Of a DNA stretch of 64,000 nucleotides, positions 1 to 12,800 are shown in pieces; the stretch's first letter is position 1, and each line of letters begins with the position of its first letter. The translations under genes and the position numbers were made by a program. The notes beneath the pieces are model-generated. The model made no database searches, was not told where the DNA came from, and saw only the letters and a program-made list of their open reading frames with translations. The DNA is from Phocoena phocoena (taxonomy: Eukaryota; Chordata; Mammalia; Artiodactyla; Phocoenidae): assembly GCF_963924675.1 (NCBI RefSeq), contig NC_089236.1, forward strand, positions 44,052,500 to 44,116,499. Reading direction: 5' to 3'.

Positions 1-960
1 CCTGGGTGCTTCGGACACACCAGAAATCGTGTCCTGAAGCTGTTTGAGGGCTCTGGAAATAGAGCTCTCCTCAAGGAACGTGCAGTGTGTTTCCCATCAC
101 TCGGCACGCACGGAGGGCATCGGAGAGGAAGACCACTGGGCCTCGATGTTGCTCAGCTGGTCCACCGGGGTCTGGAGATGCTCACTGACAATGGAGGAAA
201 ATGGATGCAAACCAGAGGGTCCTAAGAGGCCTCAGAAGGGTACTTCCCTGAAAGTAAAGGCGAAGAGCTACTAAGAACTCGTGGAAACAGCTGCATGCCT
301 CCCTTTCTGCCCGGCTACTCAGGGCCTAACCTGGAGGCAAGTTCTCACGTTGAGTTTCTCTTGACTTCTAGAGCTTGTCAGGCTGACCACCACGGCGGCC
401 ATGGAAGCACCTGGTTTAGACCGACCAAACTCAGTTTCTTCCCAGAAGCATTCCTACAGGGTTCCCAGGCCTGTCAACAGCAGGGATTTCAGGTAGCTTC
501 AAGGCACCGTGAATGCAGCCTTCCAAATTGGAAAGCGAGGATGTTTAAATCAGGCCCCCAATTTCATGGGCAAACACAGCATACATTGCTGTTGTTTCTA
601 ACAAGTCAAAAGAGACACATGGCCCCTTGTGTTTGCTTGCCTTAATCAGCTTCTCGAAGCAGGGGATTGTGCATCAAGTGGACTGCCTCAACCAAGGAAC
701 GCCCTAGCTAATCCTCTGCGGCCTGTGCCTAATCAGAATCCTGCATTGCCACCGCAAGAACCGGACTGAAATTGCAGTAAGAACGCAAGGGGCTTTTTCT
801 GGAGGCACGGTGACTTCAGGCAGGAGGTCCTAGATGGAATGCGAGGTCGAGGGTCCTCTCAGTGCAGCTCAGACTAGGGCAAGGCGTAAGACCTCAAGGC
901 CTGTGAGACGTGCCAAAATTCTGTTCCTGAACGTGTGGGTGTGATAGGGAAATTAAGCTG

Positions 961-977
961 CTTCGGTGGAGACTGCT
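961..977 (+). other. CENP-B-box-like motif A (one representative per unit)
   Basis: CTTCGGTGGAGACTGCT matches the first part of the 17-bp CENP-B box (TTCG and the central A of the nine-base core) but has CTGC in place of CGGG. It is present once per unit. The closest copy is at 57675-57691 (CTTCGTTGGAGACTGCT), whose first ten bases equal the box. With two core mismatches, binding is doubtful. Confidence 0.2.
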
Positions 978-1071
978 GTGCGTTTCCCTAACCTCGGCGT
1001 AGAGAGAGTTGGTTCCAAAGGGCTACGTGGCTGGATGTTGCTTAGGAGACCTAGGGAGTCCTGGGGTTAGT

Positions 1072-1088
1072 CTGTGTTCCAGCCGGGA
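1072..1088 (+). other. CENP-B-box-like motif B (one representative per unit)
   Basis: CTGTGTTCCAGCCGGGA keeps the CGGG end, the central A and the outer T and G of TTCG, giving seven of nine core bases. It lies about 110 bp after motif A and is present once per unit. It could be chance or a decayed box. Confidence 0.2.
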
Positions 1089-1295
1089 CCTGGGAGCCCA
1101 CGCGATTTTCCTAAGTGTCCGGAAAACTCTACTGCCATAAAAGATATGCAGAGCAGAGGCTACGGCCTCATGGAAAGTGCTGCACGCCTCCGTTTCTGCA
1201 GGGCAAGTCCGGCCTTAACCTCCAGGCATGTGCTCACACTGAGTGTCCCGTTAGCGACACAGCTTTGAACGATGCTGACTTTCTCCTCGAGCTGA

Positions 1296-4200
1296 GTGAC
1301 TTCAGGTACGAGGTCCGCGAAGTATGCAAAGCAGAGTGTTTTCTCTTGGCAGCTCACACAAGGGCGGCAACCGGTATTTCCTGGGCGCTTCGGACACACC
1401 AGAAATCGTGTCCTGAAGCTCTTTGAGGGCTCTGGAAATAGAGCTCTCCTCAAGGAACGCGCAATGTGTTGCCCATCACTCGGCACGTACGGATGGCATC
1501 CGAGGGGAAGACCACTGGGCCTCGATGTTGCTCAGCTGGTCCACCGGGGTCTGGAGATGCTCACTGACAATGGAGGAAAATGGATGCAAACCAGAGGGGC
1601 CTACGAATCCTCAGAATGGTACTTCCCTGAAAGTAAAGGCGAAGAGCTACTAAGAACTCGTGGAAACAGCTGCATGCCTCCCTTTCTGCCCGGCTACTCA
1701 GGGCCTAACCTGGAGGCAAGTTCTCACGTTGAGTTTCTCTTGACTTCTAGAGCTTGTCAGTCTGAACACCACGGAGGCCATGGAAGCACCTGGTTTAGAC
1801 CGACCCAACTCAGTTTCTTCCCAGAAGCATTCCTACAGGGTTCCCAGGCCTGTCAAGAGCAGGGATTTCAGGTAGCTTCAAGGCACCGTGAATGCAGCCT
1901 TCCAAATTGGAAAGCGAGGATGTTTAAATCAGGCCCCCGATTTCATGCGCAAACACAGCATACATTGCTGTTGTTTCTAACATGTCAAAAGAGACACATG
2001 GCCCCTTGTGTTTGCTTACCTGAATCAGCTTCTCGAAGCAGGGGGTTGTGCATCAAGTGGACTGCCTCAACCAAGGAACGCCCTAGCTACTCCTCTGGGG
2101 CCTGTTGCTATTCAGAAGCCTGCATTGCCACCGCAAGAAGCGGACTGAAATTACAGTAAGAACGCAAGGGGACTTTCTTCTGGAGGCACGGTGACTTCAG
2201 GCAGGAGGTCCTAGATGAAATGCGAGGCCGAAGGTGCTCTCAGTGCAGGTCAGACTTGGGCAAGGCTTAAGACCTCAAGGCCTGTGAGACCTGCCAAAAT
2301 TCTGTTCCTGAACGTGTGGGTGTGATGGTGAAATTAAGCTGCTTCGGTGGAGACTGCTGTGCGTTTCCCTACCCTCGGCGTAGAGAGAGTGGCTCCAAAG
2401 GGCTAAGGGGCTGGATGTTGCTTAGGAGACCTAAGGGGTCCTGGGGTTAGTCTGTGTTCCAGCCGGGAACAGGGAGCCCATGCGATTTTCCTAGGTGTCC
2501 GGAAAACTCTACTGCCATAAAAGATATGCAGAGCAGAGGCTACAGCCTCATGGAAAGTGCTGCACACCTCCGTTTCTGCAGGGCAAGTCCGGCCTTAACC
2601 TACAGGCATGTGCTCACACTGAGTGTCCCGTTAGCGACACAGCTTTGAAAGATGCTGACTTTCTCCTCGAGCTGAGTGACTTCAGGTACGACGTCCGCGA
2701 AGTATGCAAAGCAGAGTGTTTTCTCTTGGCAGCTCACACAAAGGCGGCAACCGGTATTTCCTGGGCGCTTCGGACACACCAGAAATCGTGTCCTGAAGCT
2801 GTTTGAGGGATCTGGAAATAGAGCTCTCCTCAAGGAACGCGCAGTGTGTTGCCCATCACTCGGCACGCTCGGAGGGCATCCGAAGGGAAGACCACTGGGC
2901 CTCGATGTTGCTCAGCTAGTCCACCGGGGTCTGGAGATACTCACTGACAATGGAGGAAAATGGATGCAAACCAGAGGGGCCTACGAGTCCTCAGAAGGGT
3001 ACTTCCCTGAAAGTAAAGGCGAAGAGCTACTAAGAACACATGGAAACAGCTGCATGCCTCCCTTTCTGCCCGGCTACTCAGGGCCTAACCTGGAGGCAAG
3101 TTCTCACGTTGAGTTTCTCTTGACTTCTAGAGCTTGTCAGGCTGACCAACACGGAGGCCATGGAAGCACTTGGTTTAGACCGACCAAACTCAGTTTCTTC
3201 CCAGAAGCATTCCTACAGGGTTCCCAGGCCTGTCAACAGCAGGGATTTCAGGTAGCTTCAAGGCACCGTGAATGCAGCCTTCCAAATTGAAAAGCGAGGA
3301 TGTTTAAATCAGGCCCCTGATTTCAGGCGCAAACACAGCATACATTGATGTTGTTTCTAACAAGTCAGAAGAGACAGATGGCCCCTTGTGTTTGCTTGCC
3401 TGAATCAGCTTCTCGAAGCAGGGGGTTGTGCATCAAGTGCACTTCCTCAACCAAGGAACGCCCTAGCTACTCCTCTGGGGCCTGTGGCTATTCAGAAGCC
3501 TGCATTGCCACCTCAAGAAGCGGACTGAAATTGCAGTAAGAACGCAAGGGGACTTTCTTCTGGAGGCACGGTGACTTCAGGCAGGAGGTCCTAGATGAAA
3601 TGCGAGGCCGAGGGTGCTCTCAGTGCAGGTCAGACTAGGGCAAGGCGTAAGACCTCAAGGCCTTTGCGACCTTCCAAAATTCTGTTCCTGAACGTGTGGG
3701 TGTGATGGTGAAATTAAGCTGCTTCGGTGGAGACTGCTGTGCCTTTCCCTACCCTCTGCGTAGAGAGAGTTGGTTCCAAAGGGCTACGGGGCTGGATGTT
3801 GCTTAGTAGACCTAGGGGGTCCTGGGGTTAGTCTGTGATCCAGCCGGTACCAGGGAGCCCACGCGATTTTCCAAGGTGTCCGGAAAACTCTACTGCCATC
3901 AAAGATATGCAGAGCAGAGGCTACAGCCTCATGGAAAGTGCTGCACGCCTCCGTTTCTGCAGGGCAAGTCCGGCCTTAACCTACAGGCATGTGCTCACAC
4001 TGAGTGTCCCGTTAGCGACACAGCTTTGAAAGATGCTGACTTTCTCCTCGAGCTGAGTGACTTCAGGTACGAGGTCCGCGAAGTATGCAAAGCAGAGTGT
4101 TTTCTCTTGGCAGCTCCCACAAGGGCGGCAACCGGTATTTCCTGGGTGCTTCGGACACACCAGAAATCGTGTCCTGAAGCTGTTTGAGGGCTCTGGAAAT

Positions 4201-6847
4201 AGAGCTCTCCTCAAGGACCGCGCAGTGTGTTTCCCATCACTCGGCACGCACGGAGGGCATCCGAGGGGAAGACCACTGGGCCTCGATGTTGCTCAGCTTG
4301 TCCACCGGGGTCTGGAGATGCTCACTGACAATGGAGGAAAATGGATGCAAACCAGAGGCGCCTACGAGTCCTCAGACGGGTACTTCCCTGAAAGTAAAGG
4401 CGAAGAGCTACTAAGAACTCGTGGAAACAGCTGCAGGCCTCCCTTTCTGCCCGGCTACTCAGGGCCTAACCTGGAGGCAAGTTCTCACGTTGAGTTTCTC
4501 TTGACTTCTAGAGCTTGTCAGGCTGACCACCACGGCGGCCATGGAAGCACCTGGTTTAGACCGAGCAAACTCAGTTTCTTCCCAGAAGCATTCCTACAGG
4601 GTTCCCAGGCCTGTCAACAGCAGGGATTTCAGGTAGCTTCAAGGCACCGTGAATGCAGCCTTCCAAATTGGAAAGCGAGGATGTTTAAAACAGGCCCCCG
4701 ATTTCAGGCGCAAACACAGCATACATTGCTGTTTTTTCTAACATGTCAAAAGAGACACATGGCCCCTTGTTTTTGCTTGCCTGAATCAGCTTCTCGAAGC
4801 AGGAGGTTGTGCATCAAGTGGACTGCCTCAACCAAGGAACGCCCTAGCTACTCCTCTGGGGCCTATGCCTATTCAGAAGCCTGCATTGCCACCGCAAGAA
4901 GCGGACTGAAATTGCAGTAAGAACGCAAGGGGACTTTCTTCTGGAGGCACGGTGACTTCAGGCAGGAGGTCCTTGATGGAATGCGAGGCCGAGGGTGCTC
5001 TCAGTGCAGGTCAGACTAGGGCAAGGTGTAAGACCTCAAGGCCTGTGAGACGTGCCAAAATTCTGTTCGTGAACGTGTGGGTGTGATGGGGAAATTAAGC
5101 TGCTTCGGTGGAGACTGCTGTGCGTTTCCCTACCCTCGGCGTAGAGAGAGTGGCTCCAAAGGGCTACGGGGCTGGATGTTGCTTAGGAGACCTATGGGGT
5201 CCTGGGGTTAGTCTGTGTTCCAGCCGGGAACAGGGAGCCCACGCGATTTTCCTAGGTGTCCGGAAAACTCTACTGCCATCAAAGATATGCAGAGCAGAGG
5301 CTACAGCCTCATGGAAAGTGCTGCACACCTCCGTTTCTGCAGGGCAAGTCCGGCCTTAACCTCCAGGCATGTGCTCACACTGAGTGTCCCGTTAGCGACA
5401 CAGCTTTGAACGATGCTGACTTTCTACTCGAGCTGAGTGACTTCAGGTACGAGGTCCGCGAAGTATGCAAAGCAGAGTGATTTCTCTTGGCAGCTCACAC
5501 AAGGGCGGCAACCGGTATTTCCTGGGTGCTTCGGACACACCAGAAATCGTGTCCTGAAGCTGTTTGAGGGCTCTGGAAATAGAGCTCTCCTCAAGGAACA
5601 CGCAGTGTGTTGCCCATCACTCGGCACGCACGGAGGGCATCCAAGGGGAAGACCACTGGGCCTCGATGTTGCTCATCTGGTCCACCGGGGTCTAGAGATG
5701 CTCACTGACAATGGAGGAAAATGGATGCAAACCAGAGGGGCCTACGAGTCCTCAGAAGGGTACTTCCCTGAAAGTAAAGGCGAAGAGCTACTAAGAACTC
5801 GTGGAAACAGCTGCATGCCTCCCTTTCTGCCCGGCTACTCAGGGCCTAACCTGGAGGCAAGTTCTCACGTTGAGTTTCTCTTGACTTCTAGAGCTTGTCA
5901 GGCTGACCACCACGGCGGCCATGGAAGCACCTGGTTTAGACCGACCAAACTCAGTTTCTTCCCAGAAGCATTCCTACAAGGTTCCCAGGCCTGTCAACAG
6001 CAGGGATTTCAGGTAGCTTCAAGGCACCGTGAATGCAGCCTTCCAAATTGGAAAGCGAGGATGTTTAAATCAGGCCCCCGATTTCAGGCGCAAACACAGC
6101 ATATATTGCTGTTGTTTCTAACATGTCAAAAGAGACACATGGCCCCTTGTGTTTGCTTGCCTGAATCAGCTTCTCGAAGCAGGGGGTTGTGCATCAAGTG
6201 GACTGCCTCAACCAAGGAACGCCCTAGCTACTCCTCTGGGGCCTGTGGCTATTCAGAAGCCTGCATTGCCACCGCAAGGACCGGACTGAAATTGCAGTAA
6301 GAACGCAAGGGGACTTTCTTCTGGAGGCACGGTGATTTCAGGCAGGAGGTCCTAGATGGAATGCGAGGCCGAGGGTGCTCTCAGTGCAGGTCAGACTAGG
6401 GCAAGGCGTAAGACCTCAAGGCCTGTGAGACGTGCCCAAATTCTGTTCGAGAACGTGTGGGTGTGATGGGGAAATTAAGCTGCTTCGGTGGAGACTGCTG
6501 TGCGTTTCCCTACCCTCGGCGGAGAGAGAGTTCGTTCCAAAGGGCTACGGGGCTGGATGTTGCTTAGGAGACCTAGGGGGTCCTGGGGTTAGTCTGTGTT
6601 CCAGCCGGGAACAGGAAGCCCAGGCGATTTTCCTAGGTGTCCGGAAAACTCTACTGCCATAATAGATATGCAAAAAAAAAAAAAAAAAAAAAAAGATACG
6701 CAGAGCAGAGGCTACGGCCTCTTGGAAAGTGTTGCACGCCTCCGTTTCTGCAGGGCAAGTCCGGCCTTAACCTACAGGCATGTGCTCACACTGAGTGTCC
6801 CGTTAGCGACACAGCTTTGAAAGATGCTGACTTTCTCCTCGAGCTGA
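1296..6847. repeat. Four-unit block M1-M4 (first copy)
   Basis: Units are M1 1296-2675, M2 2676-4056, M3 4057-5436 and M4 5437-6847. Each has private markers that recur further right. M1 has gtacggatggcatccg and aagctctttgag. M2 has aagaacacatgg and gacagatggcc. M3 has cagctgcaggcctcc and gtttaaaacagg. M4 has gagtgatttctc and tcatctggtcc. M1/M2 recur as M5/M6 at an offset of about 5,550 bp. The stretch from about 3540 to 6340 recurs at an offset of 6,928 bp as the end of M7 through M9. M4 is long (1,411 bp) because of a poly(A) insertion in its last part. Confidence 0.85.
6661..6701 (+). mobile_element. Poly(A) tract with 11-bp target duplication in M4
   Basis: The consensus ccat|aaaagatatgc|agagc is split. 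A first copy aatagatatgc lies at 6661-6671, then 19 A at 6672-6690, then a second copy aaaagatacgc at 6691-6701. This accounts for the extra 30 bp of the unit. A poly(A) tract ending in a direct repeat that begins with AAAA after a T is the mark of L1-endonuclease retroposition. Only the tail appears to have been copied, or a longer insert was lost. Both target copies carry one substitution, suggesting some age. Replication slippage alone would not duplicate the gatatgc part. Confidence 0.6.
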
Positions 6848-9800
6848 GTGACTTCAGGTACGAGGTCCGAGAAGTATGCAAAGCAGAGTGTTTTCTCTTG
6901 GCAGCTCACACAAGGGCGGCAACCGGTATTTCCTGGGCGCTTCGGACACACCAGAAATCGTGTCCTGAAGCTCTTTGAGGGCTCTGGAAATAGAGCTCTC
7001 CTCAAGGAACGCGCAATGTGTTGCCCATCAATCGGTACGTACGGATGGCATCCGAGGGGAAGACCACTGGGCCTCGATGTTGCTCAGCTGGTCCACCGGG
7101 GTCTGGAGATGCTCACTGACAATGGAGGAAAATGGATGCAAACCCGAGGGGCCTACGAATCCTCAGAATGGTACTTCCCTGAAAGTAAAGGCGAAGAGCT
7201 ACTAAGAACTCGTGGAAACAGCTGCATGCCTCCCTTTCTGCCCGGCTACTCAGGGCCTAACCTGGAGGCAAGTTCTCACGTTGAGTTTCTCTTGACTTCT
7301 AGAGCTTGTCAGTCTGAACACCACGGAGGCCATGGAAGCACCTGGTTTAGACCGACCCAACTCAGTTTCTTCCCAGAAGCATTCCTACAGGGTTCCCAGG
7401 CCTGTCAAGAGCAGGGATTTCAGGTAGCTTCAAGGCACCGTGAATGCAGCCTTCCAAATTGGAAAGCGAGGATGTTTAAATCAGGCCCCCGATTTCATGC
7501 GCAAACACAGCATACATTGCTGTTGTTTCTAACATGACAAAAGAGACACATGGCCCCTTGTGTTTGCTTACCTGAATCAGCTTCTCGAAGCAGGGGGTTG
7601 TGCATCAAGTGGACTGCCTCAACCAAGGAACGCCCTAGCTACTCCTCTGGGGCCTGTTGCTATTCAGAAGCCTGCATTGCCACCGCAAGAAGCGGACTGA
7701 AATTACAGTAAGAACGCAAGGGGACTTTCTTCTGGAGGCACGGTGACTTCAGGCAGGAGGTCCTAGATGAAATGCGAGGCCGAAGGTGCTCTCAGTGCAG
7801 GTCAGACTAGGGCAAGGCTTAAGACCTCAAGGCCTGTGAGACCTGCCAAAATTCTGTTCCTGAACGTGTGGGTGTGATGGTGAAATTAAGCTGCTTCGGT
7901 GGAGACTGCTGTGCGTTTCCCTACCCTCGGCGTAGAGAGAGTGGCTCCAAAGGGCTAAGGGGCTGGATGTTGCTTAGGAGACCTAAGGGGTCCTGGGGTT
8001 AGTCTGTGTTCCAGCCGGGAACAGGGAGCCCATGCGATTTTCCTAGGTGTCCGGAAAACTCTACTGCCATAAAAGATATGCAGAGCAGAGGCTACAGCCT
8101 CATGGAAAGTGCTGCACACCTCCGTTTCTGCAGGGCAATTCCGGCCTTAACCTACAGGCATGTGCTCACACTGAGTGTCCCGTTAGCGACACAGCTTTGA
8201 AAGATGCTTTCTCCTCGAGCTGAGTGACTTCAGGTACGACGTCCGCGAAGTATGCAAAGCAGAGTGTTTTCTCTGGGCAGCTCACACAAAGGCGGCAACC
8301 GATATTTCCTGGGCGCTTCGGACACACCAGAAATCGTGTCCTGAAGCTGTTTGAGGGATCTGGAAATAGAGCTCTCCTCAAGGAACGCGCAGTGTGTTGC
8401 CCATCACTCGGCACGCTCGGAGGGCATCCGAAAGGAAGACCACTGGGCCTCGATGTTGCTCAGCTGGTCCACCGGGGTCTGGAGATACTCACTGACAATG
8501 GAGGAAAATGGATGCAAACCAGAGGGGCCTACGAGTCCTCAGAAGGGTACTTCCCTGAAAGTAAAGGCGAAGAGCTACTAAGAACACATGGAAACAGCTG
8601 CATGCCTCCCTTTCTGCCCGGCTACTCAGGGTGTAACCTGGAGGCAAGTTCTCACGTTGAGTTTCTCTTGACTTCTAGAGCTTGTCAGGCTGACCAACAC
8701 GGAGGCCATGGAAGCACTTGGTTTAGACCGACCAAACTCAGTTTCTTCCCAGAAGCATTCCTACAGGGTTCCCAGGCCTGTCAACAGCAGGGATTTCAGG
8801 TAGCTTCAAGGCAATGTGAATGCAGCCTTCCAAATTGGAAAGCGAGGATGTTTAAATCAGGCCCCTGATTTCAGGCGCAAACACAGCATACATTGATGTT
8901 GTTTCTAACAAGTCAGAAGAGACAGATGGCCCCTTGTGTTTGCTTGCCTGAATCAGCTTCTCGAAGCAGGGGGTTGTGCATCAAGTGCACTTCCTCAACC
9001 AAGGAACGCCCTAGCTACTCCTCTTGGGCCTGTGGCTATTCAGAAGCCTGCATTGCCACCTCAAGAAGCGGACTGAAATTGCAGTAAGAACGCAAGGGGA
9101 CTTTCTTCTGGAGGCACGGTGACTTCAGGCAGGAGGTCCTAGATGGAATGCGAGGCTGAGGGTACTCTCAGTGCAGGTCAGACTAGGGCAAGGCGTAAGA
9201 CCTCAAGGCCTGTGAGACGTGCCAAAATTCTGTTCGTGAACGTGTGGGTGTGATGGGGAAATTAAGCTGCTTCGGTGGAGACTGCTGTGCGTTTCCCTAC
9301 CCTCGGCGTAGAGAGAGTGGCTCCAAAGGGCTACGGAGCTGGATGTTGCTTAGGAGACCTAAGGGGTCCTGGGGTTAGACTGTGTTCCAGCCGGGACCAG
9401 GGAGCCCACGCGATTTTCCTAAGTGTCCGGAAAACTCTACTGCCATCAAAGATATGCAGAGCAGAGGCTACAGCCTCATGGAAAGTGCTGCACACATCCG
9501 TTTCTGCAGGGCAAGTCCGGCCTTAACCTACAGGCATGTGCTCACACTGAGTGTCCCGTTAGCGACACAGCTTTAAAAGATGCTGACTTTCTCCTCGAGC
9601 TGAGTGACTTCAGGTTCGAGGTCCGCGAAGTATGCGATGCAGAGTGTTTTCTCTTGGCAGCTCACACAAGGGCGGCAACCGGTATTTCCTGGGTGTTTCG
9701 GACACACCAGAAATCGTATCCTGAAGCTGTTTGAGGGCTCTGGAAATAGAGGTCTCCTCAAGGAACGCGCAGTGTGTTTCCCATCACTCGGGACGCACGG

Positions 9801-12800
9801 AGGGCATCGGAGGGGAAGACCACTGGGCCTCGATTTTGCTCAGCTGGTCCACCGGGGTCTGGAGATGCTCACTGACAATGGAGGAAAATGGATGCAAACC
9901 AGAGGCGCCTACGAGTCCTCAGACGGGTACTTCCCTGAAAGTAAAGGCGAAGAGCTACTAAGAACTCGTGGAAACAGCTGCATGCCTCCCTTTCTGCCCG
10001 GCTACTCAGGGCCTAACCTGGAGGCAAGTTCTCACGTTGAGTTTCTCTTGACTTCTAGAGCTTGTCAGGCTGACCACCACGGCGGCCATGGAAGCACCTG
10101 GATTAGACCGAGCAAACTCAGTTTCTTCCCAGAAGCATTCCTACAGGGTTCCCAGGCCTGTCAACAGCAGGGATTTCAGGTAGCTTCAAGGCACCGTGAA
10201 TGCAGCCTTCCAAATTGGAAAGCGAGGATGTTTAAATCAGGCCCCCGATTTCATGCGCAAACACAGCATACATTGCTGTTGTTTCTAACATGTAAAAAGA
10301 GACACATGGCCCCTTGTGTTTGGTTGCCTGAATCAGCTTCTCGAAGCAGGGGGTTGTGCATCAAGTGGACTGCCTCAACCAAGGAACGCCCTAGCTACTC
10401 CTCTGGGGCCTGTTGCTATTCAGAAGCCTTCATTGCCACCGAAAGTACCGGACTGAAATTGCAGTAAGAACGCAAGGGGACTTTCTTCTGGAGGCACGGT
10501 GACTTCAGGCAGGAGGTCCTAGATGAAATGCGAGGCCGAGGGTGCTCTCAGTGCAGGTCAGACTAGGGCAAGGCGTAAGACCTCAAGGCCTTTGCGACCT
10601 TCCAAAATTCTGTTCCTGAACGTGTGGGTGTGATGGTGAAATTAAGCTGCTTCGGTGGAGACTGCTGTGCCTTTCCCTACCCTCTGCGTAGAGAGAGTTG
10701 GTTCCAAAGGGCTACGGGGCTGGATGTTGCTTAGTAGACCTAGGGGGTCCTGGGGTTAGTCTGTGATCCAGCCGGTACCAGGGAGCCCACGCGATTTTCC
10801 AAGGTGTCCGGAAAACTCTACTGCCATCAAAGATATGCAGAGCAGAGGCTACAGCCTCATGGAAAGTGCTGCACGCCTCCGTTTCTGCAGGGCAAGTCCG
10901 GCCTTAACCTACAGGCATGTGCTCACACTGAGTGTCTAGTTAGCGACACAGCTTTGAAAGATGCTGACTTTCTCCTCGAGCTGAGTGACTTCAGGTACGA
11001 GGTCCGCGAAGTATGCAAAGCAGAGTGTTTTCTCTTGGCAGCTCACACAAGGGCGGCAACCGGTATTTCCTGGGTGCTTCGGACACACCAGAAATCGTGT
11101 CCTGAAGCTGTTTGAGGGCTCTGGAAATAGAGCTCTCCTCAAGGACCGCGCAGTGTGTTGCCCATCACTCGGCACGCACGGAGGGCATCCGAGGGGAAGA
11201 CCACTGGGCCTCGATGTTGCTCAGCTTGTCCACCGGGGTCTGGAGATGCTCACTGACAATGGAGGAAAATGGATGCAAACCAGAGGGGCCTACGAGTCCT
11301 CAGAAGGGTACTTCCCTGAAAGTAAAGGCGAAGAGCTACTAAGAACTCGTGGAAACAGCTGCAGGCCTCCCTTTCTGCCCGGCTACTCAGGGCCTAACCT
11401 GGAGGCAAGTTCTCACGTTGAGTTTCTCTTGACTTCTAGAGCTTGTCAGGCTGACCACCACGGCGGCCATGGAAGCACCTGGTTTAGACCGAGCAAACTC
11501 AGTTTCTTCCCAGAAGCATTCCTACAGGGTTCCCAGGCCTGTCAACAGCAGGGATTTCAGGTAGCTTCAAGGCACCGTGAATGCAGCCTTCCAAATTGGA
11601 AAGCGAGGATGTTTAAAACAGGCCCCCGATTTCAGGCGCAAACACAGCATACATTGCTGTTTTTTCTAACATGTCAAAAGAGACACATGGCCCCTTGTGT
11701 TTGCTTGCCTGAATCAGCTTCTCGAAGCAGGAGGTTGTGCATCAAGTGGACTGCCTCAACCAAGGAACGCCCTAGCTACTCCTCTGGGGCCTATGCCTAT
11801 TCAGAAGCCTGCATTGCCACCGCAAGAAGCGGACTGAAATTGCAGTAAGAACGCAAGGGGACTTTCTTCTGGAGGCACGGTGACTTCAGGCAGGAGGTCC
11901 TTGATGGAATGCGAGACCGAGGGTGCTCTCAGTGCAGGTCAGACTAGGGCAAGGTGTAAGACCTCAAGGCCTGTGAGACGTGCCAAAATTCTGTTCGTGA
12001 ACGTGTGGGTGTGATGGGGAAATTAAGCTGCTTCGGTGGAGACTGCTGTGCGTTTCCCTACCCACGGCGTAGAGAGAGTGGCTCCAAAGGGCTACGGGGC
12101 TGGATGTTGCTTAGGAGACCTATGGGGTCCTGGGGTTAGTCTGTGTTCCAGCCGGGAACAGGGAGCCCACGCGATTTTCCTAGGTGTCCGGAAAACTCTA
12201 CTGCCATCAAAGATATGCAGAGCAGAGGCTACAGCCTCATGGAAAGTGCTGCACACCTCCGTTTCTGCAGGGCAAGTCCGGCCTTAACCTCCAGGCATGT
12301 GCTCACACTGAGTGTCCCGTTAGCGACACAGCTTTGAACGATGCTGACTTTCTACTCGAGCTGAGTGACTTCAGGTACGAGGTCCGCGAAGTATGCAAAG
12401 CAGAGTGATTTCTCTTGGCAGCTCACACAAGGGCGGCAACCGGTATTTCCTGGGTGCTTCGGACACACCAGAAATCGTGTCCTGAAGCTGTTTGAGGGCT
12501 CTGGAAATAGAGCTCTCCTCAAGGAACACGCAGTGTGTTGCCCATCACTCGGCACGCACGGAGGGCATCCGAGGGGAAGACCACTGGGCCTCGATGTTGC
12601 TCATCTGGTCCACCGGGGTCTGGAGATGCTCACTGACAATGGAGGAAAATGGATGCAAACCAGAGGGGCCTACGAGTCCTCAGAAGGGTACTTCCCTGAA
12701 AGTAAAGGCGAAGAGCTACTAAGAACTCGTGGAAACAGCTGCATGCCTCCCTTTCTGCCCGGCTACTCAGGGCCTAACCTGGAGGCAAGTTCTCACGTTG

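Larger units (their letters stand above)
1..1295. repeat. Partial satellite unit at the left edge
   Basis: This is the 3' 1,295 bp of a unit whose landmark lies outside the window. It starts at the segment corresponding to 1381 in M1. It shows a CpG-decay variant (ggaacgtgc in place of ggaacgcgc, near 80) and several private changes, such as an early stop in the conserved GTG frame near 222 (gtcctaaga). It holds no gene. Confidence 0.9.

Noticed and set aside
1063..1072. ggggttag, resembling a telomere repeat
   Set aside because: It is a single short copy per unit with no tandem TTAGGG array.
1160..1486. Reverse-strand frames of 88-108 codons in every unit
   Set aside because: They are mirror openings over the same low-stop, GC-rich stretch, with no start context and no recognisable protein.
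1296..2159. Recurrent 287-codon open frame in many units (e.g. 1296-2159, 5437-6300, 44205-45068)
   Set aside because: It begins with GTG, not ATG; the first in-frame ATG is far inside and is lost in units with ATA there. Several other frames are also open over the same bases, changes between units are often amino-acid-altering, and some units carry stops or frameshifts (3288, 18203, 51361). No protein family is recognisable.
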